Assembly (NCBI GenBank): GCA_014871385.1
Contig: CM026427.1
Span: forward strand, 432,907-496,906
Direction: 5' to 3'
Origin: Ceratodon purpureus
Taxonomy: Eukaryota > Streptophyta > Bryopsida > Pseudoditrichales > Ditrichaceae
Length of the DNA: 64,000 nt
Position 1 is the first letter of the stretch, and the number at the start of each line of letters is the position of its first letter. This document shows, piece after piece, positions 17,211 to 28,886 of this stretch. Both the position numbers and the translations under genes were made by a program. The notes beneath the pieces are model-generated. The model saw only the letters and a program-made list of their open reading frames with translations, made no database searches and had not been told where the DNA came from.

Positions 17211-17468
17211 TGCTAAGAAACTGCAAATTAACCTTTCGAATAAGCAGAATGAAAATGATTGTGATCGCAAGAAAGAATACAACAATAACAAGAAGCAGAA
17301 GCTTCACACAAATATCGTCTGAGAAAGAATGGGAAAGAAGAGCCGAAGGTCTTCTTTCTATACTCCCTTGCAGCTGTTCCACCAGGTGTGCAGACGGTGG
17401 ACAGTTGTCATTGTAGAGGTTAACTTTACTAATTTTGAATAGTCACATATAATAGTAATATTTCAACA
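17211..17468 (-). repeat. 5' LTR of the copia element
   Basis: Direct repeat of 12452-12709. On the minus strand it ends in CTTAGCA and is followed at once by CGTTATCAGCACG, a primer-binding-site-like sequence resembling the 3' end complement of initiator tRNA-Met used by many plant copia elements. Confidence 0.9.
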
Positions 17469-18284
17469 CACATGACTCACTTTTAGAAAGCCGCCTCTTT
17501 AAAACTAGAAAAAATTATATCCTTTGTACCTCAAAAACTTGCATAAATTTGATCTTTACTTCAATTTTCTTAAAAACATTTATGGTTATTTTTCTTGTGA
17601 TATTGAATATATCAACCATTTGGATTTCAAATTGGACATGTTTAACTTATCCTTTGAGGTGTACTAAATTTGGATAATAGAAAGGAATTTCAAAACACCC
17701 TCAATGACCAAAACAAGAATTTTTCACCCTTTCCAAGCATATATGGTTCTCAAATTTGGAGAGCGTTAATCTAACTTCCATATCTACAAGAATCAATGTC
17801 CTTTCATCTTTCAAATGTCTTTTCAAAATATATGTTTTCGGCATAGAAATTTAGGTACATTAATGCAGTATTGTCAAAAAAAATTGAACAGTGACTAAAA
17901 ACCTCATTATCTCCAAATTTGTATAGTTGATTGTGCTACAATTTGGTGTAACTTTTTTATTTTTATTTTAATAAAGGATAGGTTTAAGATAATATGGTTA
18001 TTAACTCTTTAAAAAATTAATTTTAGAAAATAATGAGTTGCTACTAGTAGGGGTCTATTTATAGCAAGTTTTGGCTCCAAGACACCAACGAATTTGAAGG
18101 GTGAATGGCTTTTTCATAAATAGTGCAAATATCTTAAGTTTTTTAACATAGTATCTTAACATTAGTTATCAAAGTACCACACTAAATGTCACAATAAAAA
18201 TCTTGGTACTTTTGAGGTCAAAGATAAAATGCAATAGTGCAAAAATAACGTAATATATTATAGAAAATGTTTTGTTCAACACAT
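17469..18284. other. AT-rich intergenic DNA
   Basis: No gene seen. The phrase GCAAGTTTTGGCTCCAAGACACCAA near 18064 is echoed at 19383-19406 inside the next element, so an older related repeat is probably present, but I cannot fix its ends. Confidence 0.4.
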
Positions 18285-19423
18285 TTAATCCCTAAAGGCA
18301 CTTCAGACAATATTGTGGTCGTGGCACTTTTGAGGTAGGCTATTCTAAGGTTACAAAATTTAATTATATTTTGAATTTATTACCTTATTTAGCTCTCAAT
18401 AGTAGGTTTCTAACGGCACAAATTTCAAAGCATTTGGAGTTACATTGCAAAAGTAATGAATTTTAGATTAATCTGCTCTATATCTGGGCAGCCAAAATTC
18501 AATCAAAATCTTCCATTTCCTACCCAAGTTGTCTGTCATTCACAAGACAGAATTTCAAAAGGTGGACACTTGTAAAATGATGGGCCCAATATTTTTTCAT
18601 CCGTACACATTCATGACAATTTTCTTCCAATATAAAATTTTCATCTAACTAACCGTTTCTATCTAAAGAGGTTGTTAACCTTTTTTGATCCAAATGACAA
18701 TTGTTATCCAAAGAACATTTTTTATCCAAATCCATTTTTCATCCAAACTTAATAAATTAATCCAGTATCTATGACGTGGCACGGGGTCTATCCTCAGGAC
18801 CTCTTTTTTACCAAAATTGCCATTTGAAATAAAATAGAAATTTACAATTTACATGTCAAAAAACTCTAGAAATTTGAAATCTACTCCAATCATGTAGAAA
18901 CTTTTTGTAGTTCGTTATCTCATTAACTTCAACATATCTATAGTTTGGATTTCCAATTGGACATTTTAAGATTACCCTTTAAGTAGTTTTAATTTTGAAG
19001 AATGTAAAGCATTTTTAGCACACCCTCTTTCACAAAATCAAAGATCTTTTCTCCTTTCCAAGCCAGTATGAGGCTCAAACTTTGTGAGTTGAACTCCTAA
19101 CTTCCATCTCTAAAGGAATTGATGACCGACTATGAATCAAATGTGTTCCCAAAGTATAGTCTAAGAGCATCAAAACTTAGGTAATACTCTAAGGGCAGTG
19201 TTAAAAAAAACATTTACAGTGACTTCAAACTTTACAATCTAGCAATGTGTATGGTATACTGTCCTCAAAATTGGCATACACCTTTTTTAATAAGGTAATT
19301 ACAAGATCCAATGGGTCAATATTCAATTTCATATCTAAATATAAAAAACAATAGGCTTCTATAAGTTGAGGTATATTTTTGGCAGTTTTGGCTCCAAAAA
19401 CACCAAGGGCCTATAGGGGTTAA
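18285..19423. mobile_element. TTAA-bounded element, copy 3 (1139 bp)
   Basis: The left end is TTAATCCCTAAAGGCAC and the right end GGGCCTATAGGGGTTAA. A near-palindromic subterminal segment (GACAATATTGTGGTC) matches the position of a similar one in the copy at 21583. No ORF of note. The borders are inferred from terminal motif and TTAA, not from an empty site. Confidence 0.55.
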
Positions 19424-20040
19424 CATAGTAGTGTCTATATCATTAGAAATATCAAGAGCATGTAAACCAGAAGAGGAACCGTTATATTGTTGTTGTATGT
19501 CAACCTATTTCGTGAAAGTTTCTTTTACTTTGATGACTTTACTAAGTGACACTTCATAATTTGTAGTTCCATAAAATGACAAGTGTTTTGTTAAATCACC
19601 TGTAAGGAACAATTGTTTTGTAGATGGTTTATGTAAGTAAGAGCCCTATGATTTCTCCTCACAAACAATTGCTGTAAACATTGACTTGTGACATTTTTAT
19701 TTTGCTCAATTCAATACACCATCCATTGAAATCCTTTGTGATTCAATTTAGAGTACGAGAATATATCCATACATTCAAATGTTTATTACCCAACCATTCA
19801 TGTAATTTCTGCAATTCTTCTCTATGCGTCCATGGCAATAGATGTTTTTTATATCCTAAATGTTGCATCAAGTTATTAGTGTCATGGCTTTCTTCTCCAT
19901 TATTGTCTTCATCTTTCATTTTTTTTTGCATCTCTTTGTTTCCTTACAATGAGAGCGAAGAAAGTCTCCTCTATCTCTATTCTTACTGTATCCAATTATA
20001 TTTCATTATTTTTTAGTTTAAACAAGGATTGTAGGTAACT
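19424..20040. other. AT-rich DNA without a supported gene
   Basis: A 111-codon open frame at 19681-20016 is rich in Leu/Ser/Phe codons. It has no domain and starts inside AT-rich repeat DNA; it is treated as chance. Confidence 0.4.
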
Positions 20041-20600
20041 TAAGAATGATCTATGGATTATCTTTACTCTAGATATAGGAGTTAAGAAGATAGAAAGATC
20101 TAGAAGAGTCTATGAGTTGAATAAATAGAAGAATCTAGAAGGATTTATGGATTATCTTTACTCCAGATATAAGAATAAAGTATGGATTATCTTTAAAGGA
20201 GATAGAATGATCTAGAAAGATCTATTAATAGGATAGACTATGTGACATACTTTGAGATAGACTCTAATTCCTTTTGGGAAAGAATGAGTATACTAAAGGC
20301 TTGTGGGTGAGAAGGTGAGACACTTTTTTTGGTGATCACTTCTCTATGGTTGGGTGGTGAGCCTTAGTCAATATGTTTTGATCTTTGTAATTTATTGATT
20401 TTTTATTTTTCCTTTGTCATTATTATGAAGTTGTTTGAGAGTTGGTGGCAAACCTGTTGGAAGGTTTGTTACAAGGTATCAAGAGGTTTTTTATTGTACT
20501 TCACTTAAGTTTTTTTGTTTTTTAAAAAAAAAAACCAACTAAAGCTTATCATTAGTGGAATTTTCTTCAGGGCAATTGATTTGGTATCAAGTTAGTCCAT
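20041..20600 (+). repeat. Possible remnant of an LTR retroelement
   Basis: The phrase ATGGATTATCTTTACTC recurs near 20050 and 20145. Two primer-binding-site-like strings, AAGGTATCAAGAGG (about 20473) and TTTGGTATCAAGTTAG (about 20580), follow a T-rich stretch, as at the end of plant copia LTRs. No partner LTR and no pol remains were found nearby, so a solo or truncated element is only a suggestion. Confidence 0.25.
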
Positions 20601-21128
20601 CTTTTGGCTTATTTTTTTTCTTCTACTCATCTCCAATTTAATAGGGCCTTCATTTAGATCTTGATCCAATTGTGAAGCCCTATTGTCTCCATAACTAGAT
20701 TCTTCAAGACCCTCGGAATTAAAATTGGTAATCATGAAAAAAACAATCATATAAATTGGAGATTGTATTGCCGCCAAATGTATCTATTGTAACTAAGTGT
20801 ATGCAATTTTGCAAACATAAGTGTCAACTTTGTACTGGAAAACAAGGTGTAGAAGTAGACGTAACCTCTTTTTGTAAATTTTCCTATTCACCCAAAAGCA
20901 CCTCCCACCATGGAATCGCTCGCGGTGGTTTGCCTCCCGGGTTTTTGGGCGGAAATCCTGCCACACCTAAAAACTTGTGAGGCAAGAAAGTTCGGGCAGA
21001 GTGAAAATATTTTCAGAATGGGCAGCCAGTTTCGAAGAAGCTGAGAAATTCCTTTGTCGAGGGTTCCAGGTTCAAACCTGCTCAGCAATCCGTAATTGAG
21101 TTGTAATTCAGTATATTTTTCATCATTC

Positions 21129-21199
21129 TGTCGTGGGGGTTAGAACCCGCGACATCATGGTTGGGATTTCGAGGCTCTAGCTGCGCATCTAACAAGCCC
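21129..21199 (-). repeat. tRNA-like sequence, SINE head candidate
   Basis: On the minus strand a 71-base stretch begins GGGCTTG. It has an A-box-like TTAGATGCGCAGCTAGAGCC near its start and a B-box-like GGGTTCTAACCCC at 52-64, the spacing of a tRNA. The ends do not form an acceptor stem and the B box deviates from GGTTCGANNCC, so it is not a functional tRNA gene. It sits in a GC-rich island (about 20880-21500) within AT-rich DNA. A second B-box-like AGGTTCAAACCTGC occurs near 21069. Confidence 0.4.
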
Positions 21200-21390
21200 A
21201 CAATGATGTCCTAGAAGAGTTAGAAAAATATAAGATTACGGGCAGTGAGGCAATGGGGGTCACGCAGGATGAGCCCCTCTCCCCTCCCGCGATGGGAGGT
21301 TCCCCTCATGCACGGGTCAGATTACGCCCTACCCTTTGTTATGGGGACCTCCCATTGGGTTAGCTCCTCCGAGAGGGGACCTCCCATCGT

Positions 21391-21498
21391 GTGAGCCTCT
21401 CCCATCGCGTGAGCCTCTTCCATCGCGTGAGCCTCTCCCATCGGGTGAGCCTCTCCCATCGGGTGAGCCTCTCCCATCGCGTGAGCCTCTCCCATTGC
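21391..21498 (+). repeat. 18-bp minisatellite, six copies
   Basis: Six head-to-tail units of GTGAGCCTCTCCCATCGC with single-base variants. Related CTCCCATC phrases occur just upstream (21346-21390). The array is open in several frames on both strands (for example repeats of DGRGSR on the minus strand) because 18 is divisible by three. Coding is not supported. Confidence 0.9.
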
Positions 21499-21582
21499 AA
21501 TATATTGGCATCCGATGATATAATTGTATGATGTATGCTCAATATTAGCAAATTTCTATGTTTGTTTGGATGGTTTGCATGA

Positions 21583-22478
21583 TTAACCCCTAAATGCACT
21601 AGCGACCAAAATGTGGTCGCAGCCTATTTTGGGCAGGCTGCTACGCCTTTAAATATAATTATTAAGTTTTGAGCTTTTGTATGTAGATTCCTTAAGTCAT
21701 TACGTACATGTCAAGCTTTGTTTCATATGATTTTGATAGGTAATGCAAAAGTTATGAAGGATTAAAGGTTCAAAATCTCAACGCGGGCAGCATATAAAAA
21801 ACTCAAATCTTTTTCTAAAAAATAAATTAAAATATCATCATTTTCTACTGATTTGTATGCACATAGGAAGCTTTGAGCCATGCCAATCCAATAAGTGAGG
21901 TAAGAGATATGAGAAGTCATATTATGCGGGCAGTTCGGTCAACTCTTTATCAAAAATAACTTCAACTATTGATTTTGAACTCGATTTTAGCAATTTTCCA
22001 AAATTAAAAATTGGAAAAGTTTTTGGTTACTTGTTACACCAATTTCACCGTTGGAACTGACAATACCTATTTTCATGTGGACAAAATTAGTAGTTTAGTT
22101 TTTCCCTCTATTCTACATCTTATTTTTATTATTTATGGTTTGAAGATGAAAATCAAGGTTTAATGTTTTTAAATAGAATATGCAATTGCCCATTCTAAAA
22201 TTCTAAAGCATATTTTCTGAAATTTCGTTGAAGACAAGATTTTAGTTTTTTGAAGGATTGGAAATAACTTGTCTTGGAAGTTTAAACATCATGATCTTGT
22301 GATTGGTTTGGTTTCTGACTCTAAGAGTTTGAGAAATAGCTTTTTGATGAGTTATTTATAAGATCCTACGGTTGAAATTGCAAAAGAATGTTATGAAATC
22401 AATAAAATCAGCTTGCTTTACAAAGAGGTATCAAAAGATAGTTTGAGCCTGAAATTTTCAAGAGCATTTAGGGGTTAA
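21583..22478. mobile_element. TTAA-bounded element, copy 4 with perfect 15-bp ends
   Basis: The left end TTAACCCCTAAATGC (21583-21597) is exactly inverted at 22464-22478. The 896-bp interior is AT-rich and non-coding. A subterminal near-palindrome, GACCAAAATGTGGTC, lies at about 21604-21618. This copy best defines the terminal consensus of the family. Confidence 0.72.
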
Positions 22479-22547
22479 AAGTGGATGTAGTTTTTGAGAC
22501 TAGTAGTGATATGATGCCTTGATTGCGGGGCAGTCTGGTTTGTAGTA

Positions 22548-22738
22548 CAGTAGAACCTGTCTAAACTAATACTGTCTAAACTAATAACCTCTGTAATCTA
22601 ATAGAAATGTCTAATAAACCTCCCTAAACTAATAAGGAGAAACCGTTGCAAAGGGGGAAAAAATAAACCGACCTCCATTAACTAATAACCTGCCTAATCT
22701 AATGGTCCCAGCTGTATTAGTTTAGACAGGTTCTACTG
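22548..22738. mobile_element. pogo/Emigrant-like MITE, 191 bp
   Basis: Perfect 25-bp terminal inverted repeats start CAGTAGAACCTGTCTAAACT on both strands. Each end is flanked by TA (22546-22547 and 22739-22740). The TIR closely resembles the CAGTA(A/G)AACCT... ends of plant Emigrant/Lemi1 (pogo superfamily) elements, which also duplicate TA. Further AACTAATA motifs recur inside. It is non-coding and non-autonomous. Confidence 0.9.
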
Positions 22739-23522
22739 TAGAGGAGAGAGCTTGAAATTCAGCAAGAGTGGAGGCTCCATGCTGGTGCTGGTGCTGGTGC
22801 TGGTGCTGGTGCTGGGTGGCAGGTGGCAGGATGTGGGAATGGAACACAGGCACCGGCACAGGAGCGGCCAGTGCAGGGGCAAGGCAGCGAGCGAGCGAGC
22901 AGGGCAGTGGGAGTGGAGCCTAGCCCTGAGCCTGAGCCGGGCGTGGAAGCGACCTCTCCACCTCCGTCTCCGCCTCCGTCGAGGGAGGGAGGGAGGGAGG
23001 GAGGGAGGGAGGGCGGGCGGGGAGGGACTGCACCTCTCCACCTGAACCTCCACCTGAGTCCACCTCATCGTGGATAAGTCGGGACTGGGACTAAGTTAGA
23101 GAGCCTGAGTGAGCCTGAGGCTCCTTCGCTCCTTGGCTCCTTCGCTCCTTCCCCACATTACACGCATGCATGCACATATATTGCACACAGCACAGCATTC
23201 CCAATTGCCCAATTGCCCATCCTCATTAGCTAGCATCATTGAATTTGGCATCATGCCTCATGGCTCCTAGCTGCTTCAGTGCTCATTGTTTACGCCATTC
23301 ATTGCTGGGGATGGGGATGGGGATGGGGATGGCCAAAGCTACCTCTCCTTCTCGTGCCACTTCGCCTTGCAACTTGTTCTCCCACCTCACCTGACCTCAC
23401 CTGAGCTCCCTCCCTCCGTCCCTCCATCCCCTCCCTTCCCTCCCTCCCTGTCTGTCTGTCTGTCTGTCTGCTTGGGTCCTCACTTCGAGTCCTACTAGTG
23501 TAGTGTACTCTATTCCGTATCA
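22739..23522 (+). promoter_or_regulatory. 5' flank of the GNAT gene, rich in simple repeats
   Basis: Contains GCTGGT hexamers (about 22782-22815), GAGCGAGC runs, GGGA tetramers (about 22981-23015), GGGGAT hexamers (about 23307-23331) and TCTG tetramers (about 23448-23470). These pyrimidine/purine tracts precede the putative start codon at 23523, and plant 5' UTR/promoter DNA often looks like this. No gene is supported here. Confidence 0.5.
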
Positions 23523-26500
23523 ATGGCCACCACGGTGGCGCCACTCACTGTGTCGCGGCCTCGGCCTCCTGTGTCTGGTTGTGCCTTGGATTCCTCGTCA
23601 CTGTCGCCTTGGATGCTGCCGCCCTTCTTTTGCTGCTGCCGTCGTCTACCATCGTCGCCCTCCTTCCTGCCACTGCTCCGGAGATCGACTACCGGTACTG
23701 CGGACCACTTGGCGAACTCGCCGGTTGGTTGTCTCAACTCTTCCACCTTTTTTATGGTGTGGATATTAACTTAGCCATGGCGATTTTTGAATTCCCTTTT
23801 CATATCCCTGAAACATCTATCTTGCCAATTTGGATTATCATGAACGGAATGAATGAATGGTGTATCAGGCGTGTCCACTGTGTGTGTGGATTTTGCACCC
23901 TTTTTCGTGGACAAGGGTGGGAATAGTTTGATAACATTGTTCTCCGGAGCCTGTTCCCAGAGTGGTATCCGACAAGAAGGTTGCGGAAAGCTTGTTTGGA
24001 AATTCTCCAATTGGTGTAGTTTTGGTGATTAGCAGTGGAGGTTAGGTACGTGAGGTGGGTTGATTTGGTGAAGAACGTGATTGGTGTTCGTGGAGTGAGG
24101 CGACTGCACATGCAGAGATATATTCTCCTTGTTCCGGTTGTTTGTTTGTCTGAAGCGAGAGAGTGTTGGAAGAGTTGGTGATCATGAGCTGTGACGGGAA
24201 GGCGAGCTCCTTGCGGTCGTCTATGGTCAGTGGTGGTGGTTGTGCGAAGGCAACGATGCTTCAACCACTAAGACTGTCCCTTTTGCTGTGTTCTCGTGCT
24301 CCAGCCAGGATGAAGATTTTCCTGGAATTGAGCTGAACAGGGATGTGTTAGGTCGAGGTCGGCAATGCTCCAGATTTTTCTTTTTTCTTTTAGAGATAGT
24401 GTTAGAATTGCAGCAGCTATCTCGTATCATCAATATGCAGCTGTTGTGTCACGAATTCAAAATTCCTTCTGAGGTGGAGGTTTTTGTGAACATGATGAAT
24501 CCCTACATTCTCAGCGAACAGACTATTGGTCAGATGAAGCGCCTCGCGGCCTCGGATATTTATCACTGGATCCAAATGATCGAAGTGGCCATCAGGCGAG
24601 GGAGCTTAAGAGCATTTGCTCAAGTGTCTCGATTTTGTAGAGTCGGCTAGTGTGGTCCGAGTTAGAGTCCTAAATCTCGGCTTTAGTTCTGGGTTTTTCT
24701 CATGTAGTGTAAAACAGTCTGATCTTGGAGTGAGTAATTGGTTTCAGAGGAAGTTCTTTCCAGCTGAATTTCAAGTAAAACCCTATTTCATAAACCCCAT
24801 ACGAACGAAGCCTACACGATGTCCACAAGTACCGGAAGGTCCAGCTATTTATCGTTTTGTCCAATTGGACCGAAATCGAGCTCTGAACATGTGTGTAGGG
24901 TTGCAACGATTTGAAACGTTCGTTACTTAAGGATGGGTGAAATATTTCTTGTTGAATTTAGATTGGACTTACACCTGGTGCTAGTACGGAGGATTAAATT
25001 CGAAGTATTGTAGTACACCACATGTATAATTTTTCATGGTTTTCGGTGTATTCCTCATGTATGAAAATTGGTTGCCTCAGCGATTCCCTGGATCCTTTGC
25101 CGTTGGGAGTTCTGTTCAACGCACTGACCTATCTTTTCTCCGATTTAAATGTCTGGATTTGGTTACCTTCAATTACATTTTTAAATTATGTGTTTTATTT
25201 GAAGTGTGTGCTGAAATATGTGCTTCAACACCTTGCTTCGTTGCTTCTTAGTTAAACCCGCATTCAACATTGTAATCTTGTAGCGAGGAGCGATTATTCA
25301 GGCCTCGACCCCGTTGCCTCAATCGCCAAGGCCCTTATGGCCTATACGAATTCCACGACCGCTGGTGTATAGTACGAACCTGGCGGACGTTGATCCAGTT
25401 CAGGTAGGCGTTTCCTCCTTGCCATTTACTTATGTGGTAATTGAATTTGTGACAAACACCCCATGTAATAACTTTCTCCATCTCCTCATGGGTACATATT
25501 ATTGTAAGGCTCAAAAGACGTGAATGAGGTATTGCACTGATTATTGGAGTAATAGGCTCCTGCTCCCTGTGCTGTAAGCTTAGTGTGATTTAACATGGTG
25601 CTTGCATGTTCTTGGGTAATCAGCTTAGCGAGCTTTGGGAGAAGACGCTGAAGGTTACGAGAGAGCCATCAAAGATCATGAAAGCACTGCGGCATAGCTT
25701 CATGGTAAGCGAGGAACTTCTTCTTCCCATGTATCTTGTGGGAGATTATGGGCTTTAGTTGAGCTGAATGTAAGATATTTCAAAAGACGTAGTTGTCAAA
25801 TATCGGAGGTTGACGATCCTTTTCAAATAAACACGGAACTCTATCTATTAACCTAGCAAGTAAGAGGTATCCTAATATTGTAAACCACGCGTATGAACGC
25901 GTCCACTTCACCATCAACGAGGTTGACATGAAGAAAGCTGGTCAAATACGCGCTGTGAATAAAAATTTCTCGACCTAAACGTTTCATTCAGATACGTAGG
26001 AAGATACTAGTGAATGGATGCGTGTTTATACCTCTGACAGGGAGTATTAGAATATATTAGTAAATATACTACTGCTTAGGGTGTTTGATAAATTTATTTT
26101 GCAGCGTGCATGCTGCAGTTTGTGATTGTGCTGGCAGAACAGGAGAACAACGACCTGGGATTAAGAACTCGTCCAAAAGTCGTTGGTATGGTTCAAGTCT
26201 ATTTTCATTTCTATCTTCTAGGCAATTCTGTATTACGAGCATGAATATCCATCAGAATTTCAGATTTAAGGATTTGTGAATTGCTACATGTGTTTTTTTT
26301 TTTTGTTTTTTTTTGTTTTTTTTTTCCTTTTTTCTTTCTCAAGTAATTGAGGCATCTCTTGATTCTGTTTCCGGCGTTGTGATGTTGATGTGGAGCAGGA
26401 ATTGGGCGCGCAGTGTCTGATGGTGCATTCATTGTATGTGATTATTTTTTCCCCAAGAAATTGTTGTCTGTTTTATTGAATGCGAAATCAAAGAAAAACA

Positions 26501-27121
26501 GTTAATTTACTCAAATCAAGATTCTTCATATGCTTGGAGGTCATCCCTGACTGAGGTGTTTTTTTTAGATATGAAATATTGAAGTGAGTGTTAGTTGGAA
26601 TGATGTGGCTTTGTTATCTTTCCCCAGGCCACAATTTGTGATGTAGCTGTTGATCCAGAATACCAGAAGCAAGGTATTGGACGGCGAATCGTCAAACGAC
26701 TTGTGCAGGTTTTTCTCTCTTTTGAGGTCCTATTGCTTTTCTGATGATTTAAGTATTTACTTACCTGTAGATTCCTTTTTGGGTCGCTGTATGTCTTCAA
26801 AAAGTAATGGTTGTGCAACCATCACTACTCTGAGGAAGATAAGTTACTTCACTTGACACTTGAGAGTGCTTATTTCCAGGAAATCAAGAAAAAGGGTGGT
26901 CCATCAGGGTTTGCGGTGTTCCCACCACCGCTTGCAAGGCGATTCTTCTGGCTCATTGGTTTCAGGTCGAGATCTCTACGTTTTATTTCATTCTCTCACT
27001 CCGTGAATCTTATTGTTGGGTGTAGAGAATTCTATAACTGCCTCTGATAAGTACGTTCATCGAAGAAACCACGCTCTTTATGTTTTTTTTTTGAAAAACT
27101 GTTCAGGTGCTTCATTTGCTC

Positions 27122-27165
<44 letters not shown>

Positions 27166-27477
27166 GTTCAGGTGCTCTTATGAATTAATTAAGATAATGA
27201 ATTTTTGTATTTAGAAGGTCTTGTGGGAAGGTTCATGGAATGTGCCAAAACTTGACTGCCTTTCTTTGAGGCAAATAACGTTGTGACTCGTAACACTCCT
27301 CCCCAGCAATATTACTTATCAAAGATGCCTCTTTTGATCAGGTCTGACAGAAAGTACCGTCTCATGGGGTATCGAGGCAAAGAAGAGAAGGTTGACAGCA
27401 CTGCTAATGCCGGCGACGAGTCTCTTACTGAGTGCCCCATTGATTCTCTAACCTTAGAGACAGACTTAGAATCATGA
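23523..27477 (+). CDS. Plastid-type GNAT N-acetyltransferase (SNAT/NSI-like)
   Basis: The catalytic part is clear. Exons 25288-25403, 25624-25704, 26119-26185, 26399-26433, 26628-26708, 26880-26965 and 27342-27477 join in frame across GT-AG introns and end at TGA 27475. They encode LVYSTNLADVDPVQ, PSKIMKALRHSFM, GIGRAVSDGAFIATICDVAVDP, the acetyl-CoA loop QKQGIG, and a C-terminal region with FFWLIGFR and YRLMGYRG. This is the layout of plant plastid GNATs (serotonin/protein lysine and N-terminal acetyltransferases). The 5' end is less certain: the ATG at 23523 starts a Ser/Arg/Pro-rich presequence typical of transit peptides. An exon ending at 24351 (…NRDVLG) fits the phase of 25288, but its own start is unresolved. 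The substrate is unknown. Confidence 0.82.
27096..27176 (+). repeat. Poly(A) insertion flanked by a 16-bp direct repeat in the last GNAT intron
   Basis: AAACTGTTCAGGTGCT occurs at 27096-27111 and again at 27161-27176. Between the copies are TCATTTGCTCC and a run of about 41 adenines (27123-27163). This is the signature of a severely 5'-truncated retroposon with target-site duplication, although slippage or an assembly effect around the A run is possible. Confidence 0.6.
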
Positions 27478-28386
27478 CAATTGTTTTTTTGGTAAGGCAT
27501 TGAGATCTTTGAACTTTTCTCACTTCATTATTGTCGGACTTTCTGGCATCTAATTTGTAATCTATTCCGTCTGTAACTTCCATTTAAGGACAAGCATAGC
27601 GGTCGTAGCTCCAATATCTTGCAATGCACTTTTCAATTACTTCCCGTCAGTGCTTCTTTTATCTAGTACTGAGTGAGCGTACTTTGTCCTTTGCAACCAC
27701 TCTGTCACAATGCAGATTACGCAATATTTGAGGTTTTGGGCTATAGGATTGGAGATAGGTGTGTCAATGCTTGATTTTATTTTTCACACAGCGTTAAGCA
27801 TGGCAAATGCTTTCAAATCATAATTCGTACGAAACACAGGGATCATAAGTACACATGTACACACTCAGCTCTCACTATCGAGCACCCACCCACAAATGTG
27901 GTCTTGAAATGTACTCAACAAGAAGATTTTCATGTCGTTTTTAGTGATTTTCCTTCACTTCGGTTTCACAAGATGGGAATAATCTTTGTAATCAGCATAT
28001 ACTGGAGTTTCTAGAGTTGAGTCACCTGTCTTTCTGTAGTTGGTTGTTGGAACGCAGCCATGAACTTAGGCCCGAGTAGTTTTAAAAACCTAAACCTGGC
28101 CCCTAAACGAAGCCATTGACAAGACTCTCTGCAGAAACCAATCCCTCCTAGCTTCAATTGAAAGCAAATTTTTCCCACGCTTCTTAAAATCTGAGTTTAT
28201 CGTGACCAGGTAGCACGCAGTACCGTCCAGGCTATGACTAACTACAAGAGGGATCCTGGATGGTGTAGTACGTCTCTGGGTCAAGTTAGTAATGGTACAG
28301 TACTCATCTAGAGCCTGCAGCTCATCTCCCAAATAGCACATTGTATGCTACTTTGGGCAACTCCATGGAGATCTTGGCGATTTCTA
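27478..28386. other. Intergenic between GNAT and B3 genes
   Basis: No gene supported. The minus ORF at 28090-28341 lacks a recognisable domain. A partial match to the neighbouring MITE end (GAGATAGGTGTGTCAA) occurs near 27750. Confidence 0.45.
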
Positions 28387-28670
28387 AGGTTGACACACCT
28401 ATAGTCGACACATGACCAATAGCCGATATCTTCTAATTCCTAGATTATGAAAGAACAGATGTACCTCATTTGTATATATCGGCTATTGGTTCGGAAGTAC
28501 TTTTCACTTTGAAAAATTGTACAAATTTCAATATTGGGAGATAATTCATGGAAAAATGCTCATTCTTCATGAACATTATTTTCCTATGAACCAAAAATAT
28601 CTCCTTGTCGATAACCCAAGCTTTGATATGCTAAACTGCTTTAAGTTGTCGGTTATAGGTGTGTCAACCT
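28387..28670. mobile_element. MITE with TA target duplication, 284 bp
   Basis: Terminal inverted repeats AGGTTGACACACCTATA are followed by a slightly diverged CGACA. TA flanks both sides (28385-28386 and 28671-28672). A second inner inverted pair, ACCAATAGCCGATAT and its complement, lies at about 28414 and 28476. The TA duplication and palindromic structure fit a Tc1/mariner (Stowaway-type) MITE. It lies about 220 bp upstream of the first B3 gene's start codon. Confidence 0.75.
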
Positions 28671-28886
28671 TACTTTGGAGAACTCAGGTGCTGTGACCAT
28701 CGCACTACTCCTAGCTTCATTTCCGCCTAGAAGCTCGTCTTGGGACGGAATAAGTCTATCTCTAGATCCAAAACGAGAGTATTTTCACTCCTCTTCTCGA
28801 AGTTGAGGGGGCTGCCAAAGCAGTTGTGTGACTTCACGTTGTGCCATTTCACCTTGATGCTCTAGAATTGGGAGTAAGTTGCAGAG

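Larger units (their letters stand above)
12452..17468 (-). mobile_element. Decayed Ty1/copia LTR retrotransposon, 5.0 kb
   Basis: Two 258-bp direct repeats, 12452-12709 and 17211-17468, each have TG...CA ends on the minus strand and bracket gag-pol remains read on that strand. By eye they differ at about 15 positions (about 94% identity), so the insertion is not recent. The flanking pentamers, CATAT on the left and CACAT on the right, fit a target duplication with one change. The order gag, protease, integrase, RT, RNase H is the copia order. Multiple stops and frameshifts break the polyprotein, so the copy is not autonomous. Confidence 0.93.

Noticed and set aside
21391..21498. CRISPR-like array
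   Set aside because: Units are directly adjacent with no unique spacers. It is a simple minisatellite in a plant genome.
24240..24650. Long plus ORF inside the GNAT gene
   Set aside because: Only its first part (to a donor at 24352) fits the GNAT frame. The remainder has no domain and is most likely intron sequence.
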